DNA of 5,672 nucleotides from Desulfonatronovibrio sp. (GTDB taxonomy: Bacteria; Desulfobacterota; Desulfovibrionia; Desulfovibrionales; Desulfonatronovibrionaceae). The notes under the pieces were generated by a model that was given only the letters and a program-made list of their open reading frames with translations, was not told where the DNA came from and did no database searches. Positions 1 through 5,672 of this stretch are shown here, one piece after another (within the stretch, counting starts at the first letter, position 1; each line of letters opens with the position of its first letter). The stretch spans positions 1-5,672 of the forward strand of contig PWPY01000197.1 in the NCBI GenBank assembly GCA_003558575.1, in the 5' to 3' direction. A program made the position numbers and the translations under genes.

Positions 1-529
1 AGGGCTGGCCTCGGTTTATGGCATTATTAAGGCTCATGATGGATATATAAGCTGCTACAGTGAAAAGGGGCAAGGTACGACTTTCAGGGTTTACTTTCCT
101 GTCTTCAAAGCAGATAATAATGCAACTGAAGAGCAACAGCCTGTTTTTATACCCCAGGGGGGCAGCGAGACAGTCCTTATAGTGGATGATGAGCCTGAAA
201 TTCGAGAACTGACCCGGGAGATTCTGGAAGAATACGGCTATAAAGTAATAGTTGCTGCCAATGGAGAAGAAGCCTTAGAGAAACACCTGGATTACGGGGA
301 AAGCATTGATCTGACCCTGCTGGACTTGAACATGCCGGGCATGGGTGGTCACAAATGCCTTCAGGAAATCCTGAAACTTGACCCATCTGCCAGGGTTATC
401 ATCGCCAGTGGCTATTCACCCAATGGCCAGGCTGAAGAAACCATGTCTTCCGGAGCAAGAGCTTTCATAGGTAAACCTTACCAGTTAAATAAACTGGTCG
501 GCACTGTGCGAAAGGTCCTGGATAGTTAG
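1..529 (+). CDS. Hybrid sensor histidine kinase, C-terminal part (end of HATPase domain plus receiver domain); 5' end outside window
   Basis: The reading frame is open from base 2 to the TAG at 527-529, so the gene starts left of the window. The first ~35 residues are the end of a HATPase_c domain: a G2-box-like GLASVYGIIKAHDG followed by GQGTTFRVYFPV (G3 region and last strand). A ~20-residue linker leads into a complete receiver domain opening with VLIVDDEPE. Its acidic pair is at 185-190, the phospho-acceptor Asp in LLDLNMPG is at 323-325, the switch Ser (IASG) is at 407-409 and the conserved Lys (GKP) is at 473-475. The whole phosphorylation set is present, so the domain should accept phosphate. 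By family knowledge, such proteins autophosphorylate on His and pass the phosphate to the fused receiver. The GTG at 182 falls inside the first receiver strand and is not a real start. The sensor domain, signal and output partner cannot be seen. No helix-turn-helix or other output domain follows the receiver. Confidence 0.93.
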   Translation, partial: GLASVYGIIKAHDGYISCYSEKGQGTTFRVYFPVFKADNNATEEQQPVFIPQGGSETVLIVDDEPEIRELTREILEEYGYKVIVAANGEEALEKHLDYGESIDLTLLDLNMPGMGGHKCLQEILKLDPSARVIIASGYSPNGQAEETMSSGARAFIGKPYQLNKLVGTVRKVLDS

Positions 530-637
530 AAAACAATGAACCTTTTGATACATACGATGACAATGGTGATGAATACAAGTAATAATGCCTGTCACAGGTT
601 CAGCTTACTTCAATCGATCAAACCAGATTAAATTAGA
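530..637. other. Intergenic gap between the kinase and uup; no clear signals
   Basis: This 108-base gap is AT-rich and has no credible open reading frame. A TTGATA at 545-550 could serve as a -35 box, but no good -10 lies 16-18 bases further on. A 4-bp stem (CCTG/CAGG, 588-598) is too small for a terminator and has no T-run. Whether uup has its own promoter or reads through from the kinase gene cannot be decided from the sequence. Confidence 0.5.
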
Positions 638-2464
638 ATGACACATTCAGACATACTTGTCAGTTGCAGCGATATTTCCAAGTCATACGCTGAAAGACCA
701 CTATTTTCAGGCTTGAATCTTGGCTTTCATGCCCAGGAAAGGACCGGTCTGATAGGACCCAATGGCTCTGGAAAATCCACGCTTTTAAAGATTCTCGCAG
801 GTATTGAGGTCGCGGACACAGGCCAGGTGATACCCAAGGGCGATATCCGTCTTGTATATTTATCCCAGTCAGAAGATTTTTCTTTTGATCAATCTGTGGA
901 GCAGGCCCTGTGGGAAGTATTGCCGGATAAACATCCTGACCCGGACATGTTTGCAAAGATCAGCAAAATTGCTGATCAGGCTGGTTTTCATTCCTTAGAT
1001 GCACAGGTGTCCACCTTGTCAGGAGGGTGGATCAAGAGGCTGGCCATTGTCAGGGCCTTAGTTCAGGAGCCGGATCTGCTGCTTCTTGATGAACCAACAA
1101 ATCATCTTGATATTGAAGGGATTGTCTGGCTGGAAAAAACTCTTGCCAGACCGGATTTTACCTTTGTTCTGGTCAGTCATGACCGGGCTTTTCTGGAAAA
1201 TGTCACCAATAAAATAGTGGAGTTGAACAAACTATATCCTGACGGGTTTCTGGAAGTTAAGGGTAATTATTCGTTATTCCTTGAAAAGCGTGAGGAATTT
1301 TCAGCTTCCCAGGGAAAATTAGAGCAGGCCCTGGCCAACAAGACTAAGCGAGAGATTGAATGGCTGCGCAGAGGACCCAAAGCCCGGACAACAAAAGCCA
1401 AGTCTCGGATAAACGCTGCCCACGCCCTTCAGGATGAACTTGGTGAGGTAAGAAGCAGAAACCAGAATAATAAAGCTGCCGGGATTGAATTTTCCGCAAC
1501 AGGGCGCAAAACCAAAAAGTTACTGCAGGCTGAGGGGGTTTCCCTTGAGCGCAAGAAGAAATCATTATTTCAAAGTCTTGATATTACTTTGTCTCCTGGT
1601 TCCTGCCTCGGTATAATGGGAAGCAACGGGGCAGGGAAGAGCAGTCTTTTACAGATATTGTCCGGGGATATAGCGCCTGATAAAGGAGAGGTACGCAGGG
1701 CTGATGGCCTTAAAATAATTTACTTTGATCAGGGCAGGGAACAGCTTGACCAGGACAAAAGCCTCAAAGATGCTTTATGTCCAAGCGGTGATCAGGTAGT
1801 TTTTCAGGGAAGGCCTCTGCATGTAGTTTCATGGGCCAAACGGATGAGATTTACCCCTGAGCAGCTTCCTCTTCCTGTGTCTAAGCTTTCGGGCGGTGAA
1901 CAGTCCAGATTGCTTATTGCCAGACTAATGCTTGAAACAGCTGATGTTCTGCTTCTTGATGAGCCTACCAATGATATAGACATTCCTACCTTGGAAATCC
2001 TCGAACAAAGCCTTTCTGAGTTTCCCGGAGCCATTGTTCTTATTTCTCATGATCGAATGTTTCTGAATAATCTGTGTGACAATCTCCTGTTCCTGGATGG
2101 ACAGGGGGAGAGCACTTATTTTGCAGATATTTCCCAATGTCTTGACGTTCTGGTCAGGAAAAAGAAGACACGGCAATCCGAGTCAGAGTCCAAAGAGACT
2201 GATAAAACACACGCAAAGCCTGCCAGGCCCTGCAAAATGTCATACAAGGATCAGCGTGAACTGGAAAGTATTGAAAAAGATATTGAAAAGGCTGAACAGG
2301 CAGTGGCAGACCTGAAACAAGAGATGAGTCTTCCCGAGGTTGTGGTTGATGCACAAAAGCTGGAAGATTTATGTGCCAGGCTCAGCCAGGCTGAAGAACA
2401 TGTGCAGAAGCTTTATGAACGCTGGGATGAGCTGGAAAAGCTGGCAGAAAAGTTAAGGATGTAG
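638..2464 (+). CDS. uup: ABC-F family ATPase Uup (two nucleotide-binding domains plus C-terminal coiled coil)
   Basis: This 608-residue soluble protein has two ABC ATPase domains and no membrane segments, as in the ABC-F family. Domain 1 has Walker A GPNGSGKS (40-47), signature LSGGW (127-131; the W form is usual for ABC-F), Walker B ending DEPTNHLD (151-158) and H-switch H181. The inter-domain linker carries EIEWLRRGPKAR (239-250), a hallmark of Uup. Domain 2 has GSNGAGKS (328-335), LSGGEQ (417-422), DEPTNDID (441-448) and H471. A Lys/Ser-rich tether leads to MSYKDQRELE (from 534) and a charged coiled coil to the end, matching the Uup C-terminal DNA-binding domain. Both ATP sites look intact. 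Length is close to E. coli Uup (~635). In E. coli, Uup binds branched DNA, affects precise transposon excision and has ribosome-linked roles. An in-frame TAA at 629-631 makes this ATG the first usable start; no strong Shine-Dalgarno precedes it. Another ABC-F branch is the main alternative, but linker and coiled coil favour Uup. Confidence 0.93.
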   Translation: MTHSDILVSCSDISKSYAERPLFSGLNLGFHAQERTGLIGPNGSGKSTLLKILAGIEVADTGQVIPKGDIRLVYLSQSEDFSFDQSVEQALWEVLPDKHPDPDMFAKISKIADQAGFHSLDAQVSTLSGGWIKRLAIVRALVQEPDLLLLDEPTNHLDIEGIVWLEKTLARPDFTFVLVSHDRAFLENVTNKIVELNKLYPDGFLEVKGNYSLFLEKREEFSASQGKLEQALANKTKREIEWLRRGPKARTTKAKSRINAAHALQDELGEVRSRNQNNKAAGIEFSATGRKTKKLLQAEGVSLERKKKSLFQSLDITLSPGSCLGIMGSNGAGKSSLLQILSGDIAPDKGEVRRADGLKIIYFDQGREQLDQDKSLKDALCPSGDQVVFQGRPLHVVSWAKRMRFTPEQLPLPVSKLSGGEQSRLLIARLMLETADVLLLDEPTNDIDIPTLEILEQSLSEFPGAIVLISHDRMFLNNLCDNLLFLDGQGESTYFADISQCLDVLVRKKKTRQSESESKETDKTHAKPARPCKMSYKDQRELESIEKDIEKAEQAVADLKQEMSLPEVVVDAQKLEDLCARLSQAEEHVQKLYERWDELEKLAEKLRM

Positions 2465-2483
2465 TTAACAGATACAGGTTGTC
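2465..2483. other. 19-base convergent junction between uup and the nuclease gene
   Basis: The TAG of uup ends at 2464 and the complement of the nuclease TGA lies at 2484-2486. Nothing in the 19 bases forms a GC-rich hairpin with a T-run on either strand. Termination must therefore lie within the opposing gene, be Rho-dependent, or be weak, in which case the two transcripts would overlap antisense at their 3' ends. Confidence 0.6.
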
Positions 2484-5165
2484 TCAAATCTCGGGTTGTT
2501 CGTTTATGCGGCAAAGGGGCTTAAGTTCACAATAGCGACAGGTCTTATCTCCCTGCTGGGGGAGGGGATCTATAAGAGCGTGTCCGATTTTAATCTCTCC
2601 TGCAATATCTTCCAGGTTGTTTTTCCATTGATTCAGGATTTCTTTGAAATCTTTTCTGCCAAGGTCCTCTGGAGTTTTGAGTCCTTTTTCTGCAAAATCA
2701 GCTTCCGCAGCTTTAACCAGCCCGTGGAACTTGAATTTTCCGGGGTTGATCTGGGCCAGAAGTACAGCTGAGATGTCGTTTCCAGCTATCTGGGCGTAAA
2801 TGGGCAGCTGAGGTTCAGTAATTCTCTGACCAGCCCACATCCTTTCCACGCTTTCAATATTAGATCCGGTTTTATAATCAATAATGGCCAGGCTCTGGTC
2901 AGGCATACGGTCCATGCGGTCCAGCCTGGTACTTATCTTCATGCCTTTCAAAGTAACGATCTGCTTCTCTTCAAGGGCAGCAATTTCAAAACCAGATCTT
3001 TTCAACTCAATTTCCAGCCAGGCAAGGACAAGGCTTTTGAGCCGGATTTGTTCCAGCTGGCTGAATTCCTGAGTGAAGAGGACATGATTCTTCATTTCAT
3101 TCACAGTAATGGAGATAAGCTCGTCAAGAAGGCCATCAAGGCTTTGTTCCTCATATAATTCTCTGAGTTCTTCAAGTGATCCGGCTTCCTGCCACAGCCT
3201 CATCATGGCTTTATGAACCAGGTTTCCTCTTTCAACAGGTGTTAACGCAAAAACAGGCTCTTCAGGCATAGACGCTCCAAGGCGATGCAGTACGTAACCT
3301 TTGAATGGGCATAATGCCTGGTTTTGAAAGGTTCTTGTTCCTCCAGGGATCCAGTCTTTATCAAAAGGCAGTCCCTGGCTGTCAGTAACTTCTTCCACAA
3401 GGGAGCTTTGAAAGACAGTATCCACGGGACTCAGGCCAGGGTTTATGTCTGGCTCTGATAAATTGGATGGGGCAATATTTTTCAAAAATGGACTGGGCTG
3501 AAGCTCCATATCATCTTCATGAGTAGAGAAACTGAAAATAACCCGGGGTGAGGATTTAAGAAGGAGATCTATTAATCTCGAAGCCATATTCAGTTCCCTG
3601 CGGGGAGATGATCCCGGGGTGAGGTGTTTTCGCTGAAGATCAACAGGGAGCAGAGGGTTGGGGCTGGCCTGGGCCGGCAAGGTGTCTGCATTCATATGCA
3701 TGACCCATAGATGATCAAATTCAAGGCCTGACGCTTCAAAAAGACCAAGAACCTGAATAGATCCGGATGTGGATTCGGGCTGAAATATTCTTTTATGGCA
3801 CAGGGTATTCAATTTTTCCAGGGCCTGGGAATAAGTAATTTCCGAAAGTACTGTTTCTAAGCTTGAGAGTCTGGACAGTTCGTTCTTGAAGGCCTGGAAT
3901 GTCTGATATTCAAAGCTGTTCATAGCTCTGGAGTCAGGCCATCCTGCCATTTTAAGAAGCTTGGAAAAATGCCTGGCCCAGATGGCCGGGCTTTGAGTTT
4001 GAGATATTTCAGCTAAGTCTCTGGTCTGGGAAAAAAAATCTGCAAAAACAGGGCAGTAATACTTTTTATCCGGGTTGGAAGCTTTTTCAATGACCCAGTC
4101 TGCAGTTCTCCAGGGCTGGCTGCCTTTTCGCAGGCGCAGGTCCAGGGCAGTCCTGGCGGAAAATTCCTGCTCATGTCCTTTGATAAAAGGAGAAAATAGA
4201 ATTGTGCCAAGATCATGAACTTTCAGCTGGTTTTCTTTCAAGAGATTCAAAAAAATAAGGGCTGCCCGAACTAAGGGGGTATGCCCGAGGGGTTCTCCGA
4301 GGGAAATGTTATAAGCCTTTTTTTGAGGCTCTGCCGGACTGGTCAGGGTTTCAGGATGAAAGACATGATCAAAAATCTTAGTGATTTGCGAACGCCGGGA
4401 TTTAAGATCTGGAACTACAATCCCAATGCGGTCCTGAGGGTTGGACAGGGTCTGATTCAAAGCCCAGTGGGCTGAAGTCAAAGTCTCGCTTTGGAAGTCC
4501 TTGCATACAACGCACTCAGGTTCTGATCTGACATGGGATTGATCCAGGGTCTGCAGGGACACTCCGGCCTGTTCAAAGGCTGTGAGTAAATCTTCCTGAA
4601 CAGGGTCAAATTCAAGAAAACCTGCAAAAATAAGACTGTCAGGCAATATTGGAGCAAGCAGATGTAGTGATTCAGAAATATAACCTGTCAGACCGGAAGA
4701 TGAAAGAAAGTTTTTTTTGTGGCAAAGATCTTTAAATTCACTGAGCCAGTTAATAAAGGCCAGGATTTCCTGGTCTTGGTGATCCTGTAAATGATTGAGG
4801 CTTAGTTTGTATCTGATGAGAATGTCGCAGGCAGATGAAGCAGTGTCTGACAGCCCTGATAGCCCCAGAAGGATCTTTTCAGGATTACAGGAAACAATAA
4901 TCTCCTCCCAGAGACATTCTTCCTGTTCAGGACTCAGAAGATGAATCCTGTCTGACTTGCGGGGCAGATGGGAAAAAAGCGATTCAAGCCAGGATTGAAA
5001 AGGAATAATGGTTGGTGTTTCCCAGGCTTTGCAGCCTTTTTCAAGCTGATATTTTGCAAAATCAAGGCTCAGGTGTCTGGAAAGTCGTCTGGATGAGGTG
5101 AGTAAAGCAGCTCCTTTTTCAAGGGATTCAAATGCCTGGGAGGAATTAGTCCTGTTTAAGTTCAT
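2484..5165 (-). CDS. AddB-like PD-(D/E)XK nuclease with Fe-S cluster and degenerate helicase body (probable DNA repair protein)
   Basis: This 893-residue protein resembles the family annotated 'probable DNA repair protein' / PD-(D/E)XK nuclease, similar in plan to AddB/RexB. The N-terminal half looks like a degenerate superfamily 1 helicase: TSSRRLSRHL (23-32) sits where a Walker A would be, with no GxxGxGK[ST]. WETPTIIPFQSWL (48-60), LSPEQEECLW (77-86) and RIGIVVPDL (246-254) follow; by recall these are conserved in the family. A motif V-like stretch, VLGLFEASGLEFD (472-484), lacks the usual lysine. The C-terminal nuclease has H651 (ERGNLVH), D749 (RLDRMD), and D763 and K765 in IDYKTG, a complete RecB-type active site. 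C619 plus C876, C879 and C885 (CxxC, five residues, C) fit the AddB-type 4Fe-4S staple. It should cut DNA during double-strand-break end processing in the cytoplasm. An in-frame stop two codons upstream (5172-5174) fixes the ATG. The gene overlaps the upstream ATPase gene by 20 bases, implying co-transcription. Family confidence is high; cellular role is inferred. Confidence 0.88.
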   Translation of the reverse strand: MNLNRTNSSQAFESLEKGAALLTSSRRLSRHLSLDFAKYQLEKGCKAWETPTIIPFQSWLESLFSHLPRKSDRIHLLSPEQEECLWEEIIVSCNPEKILLGLSGLSDTASSACDILIRYKLSLNHLQDHQDQEILAFINWLSEFKDLCHKKNFLSSSGLTGYISESLHLLAPILPDSLIFAGFLEFDPVQEDLLTAFEQAGVSLQTLDQSHVRSEPECVVCKDFQSETLTSAHWALNQTLSNPQDRIGIVVPDLKSRRSQITKIFDHVFHPETLTSPAEPQKKAYNISLGEPLGHTPLVRAALIFLNLLKENQLKVHDLGTILFSPFIKGHEQEFSARTALDLRLRKGSQPWRTADWVIEKASNPDKKYYCPVFADFFSQTRDLAEISQTQSPAIWARHFSKLLKMAGWPDSRAMNSFEYQTFQAFKNELSRLSSLETVLSEITYSQALEKLNTLCHKRIFQPESTSGSIQVLGLFEASGLEFDHLWVMHMNADTLPAQASPNPLLPVDLQRKHLTPGSSPRRELNMASRLIDLLLKSSPRVIFSFSTHEDDMELQPSPFLKNIAPSNLSEPDINPGLSPVDTVFQSSLVEEVTDSQGLPFDKDWIPGGTRTFQNQALCPFKGYVLHRLGASMPEEPVFALTPVERGNLVHKAMMRLWQEAGSLEELRELYEEQSLDGLLDELISITVNEMKNHVLFTQEFSQLEQIRLKSLVLAWLEIELKRSGFEIAALEEKQIVTLKGMKISTRLDRMDRMPDQSLAIIDYKTGSNIESVERMWAGQRITEPQLPIYAQIAGNDISAVLLAQINPGKFKFHGLVKAAEADFAEKGLKTPEDLGRKDFKEILNQWKNNLEDIAGEIKIGHALIDPLPQQGDKTCRYCELKPLCRINEQPEI
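5146..5165 (-). promoter_or_regulatory. 20-base stop/start overlap, likely translational coupling of ATPase and nuclease
   Basis: The nuclease ATG (5165-5163) lies upstream of the ATPase TAA (5148-5146) on the minus strand, so the two frames share 20 bases. The bases before the ATG (acatggtaaaagtat) give only a weak Shine-Dalgarno match. This fits translation of the nuclease depending on ribosomes finishing the ATPase gene. The overlap is seen directly; the coupling is inferred. Confidence 0.65.
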
Positions 5166-5672
5166 ATACTTTTACCATGTTATTTTCTGGAATGTTAGAG
5201 GCCAGGTCTATAAGATGGCGATGATGAGTAAAGAAAAGGACCTGAGTTTTCCGGGAAAGTTCAGTTAGTACCGAAAGGGTTTTAATGGACCGTTCATCGT
5301 CAAAGTGGACCAGAATATCGTCCGCCATAAAGGGAAAAGGCGGATTTTCCTGAAGATATCTGTGGATTCCCCCAAGTCTCAGGGCAAGAAAAAGCTGATC
5401 TCTGCTGCCGTCACTGAGATCCTGGACCTGCAGTGCTGCGTCATTTTGCCGGACAGCTTTGATTACGGGATCTCCTTTTTCATCGTAATCCGCCATGATT
5501 CTGCTGAATGAATCCAAGGTTATCTTTCTGAATATCTCGCTGGCACTTTGCAGGACCGGGCCCTGGTTGGCTGCCCTGTATCTTTCTATTTCAGCACTCA
5601 GTATATGTGCTGCCAGTCTAAGACTTATGTACTGTTCAACATTGGTCTCAAGGACTGCACGTTGTTCCTGAA
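5146..5672 (-). CDS. YhaN-like (Rad50/SbcC-type) AAA ATPase, C-terminal 174 residues; gene continues past right edge
   Basis: The minus-strand frame is open from the right edge to the TAA at 5148-5146, so the 5' part is missing. The first codons (QEQRAVLETNVEQY...) look like the end of a long coiled coil. Then come IERYRAANQGPVL and a Rad50-like C-terminal ATPase lobe. Within the visible 174 residues this has the signature LSDGSRDQ (85-92, in place of LSGGQ), a Walker B-like MADDILVHFDDERS (115-128) and the H-switch FTHHRHL (147-153). This combination is typical of the YhaN family of large SMC/Rad50-like ATPases. In Bacillus, YhaN is encoded beside YhaO, an SbcD-like phosphoesterase, and is linked to DNA repair. 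The Walker A and N-terminal lobe must lie to the right. The TTG at 5517 is in frame but sits within the conserved domain and is not the start. Other SMC-like proteins (RecN, SbcC) are less likely because of the LSDGSRDQ and FDDER pairing. It is the upstream partner of the nuclease gene. Confidence 0.88.
   Translation of the reverse strand, partial: QEQRAVLETNVEQYISLRLAAHILSAEIERYRAANQGPVLQSASEIFRKITLDSFSRIMADYDEKGDPVIKAVRQNDAALQVQDLSDGSRDQLFLALRLGGIHRYLQENPPFPFMADDILVHFDDERSIKTLSVLTELSRKTQVLFFTHHRHLIDLASNIPENNMVKVYELKQD

Noticed and set aside
545..577. Possible sigma-70 promoter upstream of uup (TTGATA at 545-550)
   Set aside because: No TATAAT-like box lies at a 16-18 base spacing; the better AT-rich match (TAATAA, 580-585) is about 29 bases away.
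587..599. Small inverted repeat CCTG/CAGG in the gap before uup
   Set aside because: It has a four-base stem and no T-run, which is too weak for a terminator and too short to support as an operator.
2340..2460. Repeated GCTGG/CAGGCT-like words near the end of uup
   Set aside because: They arise from the Glu/Leu/Ala-rich coiled-coil codons and show no regular spacing or symmetry that would suggest a repeat element.
2496..2771. Plus-strand open frame of 91 codons at the nuclease 3' end
   Set aside because: It lies entirely inside the nuclease gene on the opposite strand, has no family resemblance and overlaps the conserved Fe-S cysteine region. It is a shadow frame.
4283..4304. CCGAGG repeated twice near 4286-4303, considered as a stimulatory hairpin for the slippery site
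   Set aside because: The copies are direct, not inverted, so they do not form a stem.
5305..5511. Plus-strand frame opposite the YhaN-like ATPase
   Set aside because: The minus-strand frame carries clear ATPase motifs over the same bases; the plus-strand peptide has none.

Overview
The window has moderate GC, is densely coded, and looks like ordinary bacterial chromosome. Two genes run left to right: the 3' end of a hybrid sensor kinase, then a complete ABC-F ATPase of the Uup type. Two genes run right to left and overlap: the 3' end of a YhaN/Rad50-like ATPase, then a complete AddB-like PD-(D/E)XK nuclease. The two blocks converge with only 19 bases between stop codons. Uup, hybrid PAS-type kinases and this nuclease family suggest a Gram-negative bacterium, most likely a proteobacterium. 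A sulfate-reducer-like deltaproteobacterium is a low-confidence guess; no RNA gene or other marker fixes the taxon.

Layout. Positions 1-529 hold the end of the histidine kinase (last part of the ATPase domain, then a receiver domain). Positions 530-637 are a short intergenic gap with no convincing promoter or terminator. Positions 638-2464 hold uup. Positions 2484-5165 (minus) hold the 893-residue nuclease, with a helicase-like body that appears catalytically dead and a C-terminal nuclease bearing an Fe-S cluster. Positions 5146-5672 (minus) hold the last 174 residues of the YhaN-like ATPase, which continues past the right edge. There are no insertion sequences, CRISPR arrays, tRNAs or rRNAs, and no stretch of 300 bases without a gene.

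How the genes may work together. The minus-strand pair reads as a DNA-end-processing operon: a Rad50/SbcC-like ATPase whose stop codon lies inside the start of an AddB-like nuclease gene. An SbcD/YhaO-like phosphoesterase and possibly a UvrD/RecB-type helicase would be expected off the right edge; this is inference. Uup binds branched DNA in other bacteria, so its convergent placement is thematically consistent, but it is separately transcribed. The sensor kinase has no visible link to the repair genes.
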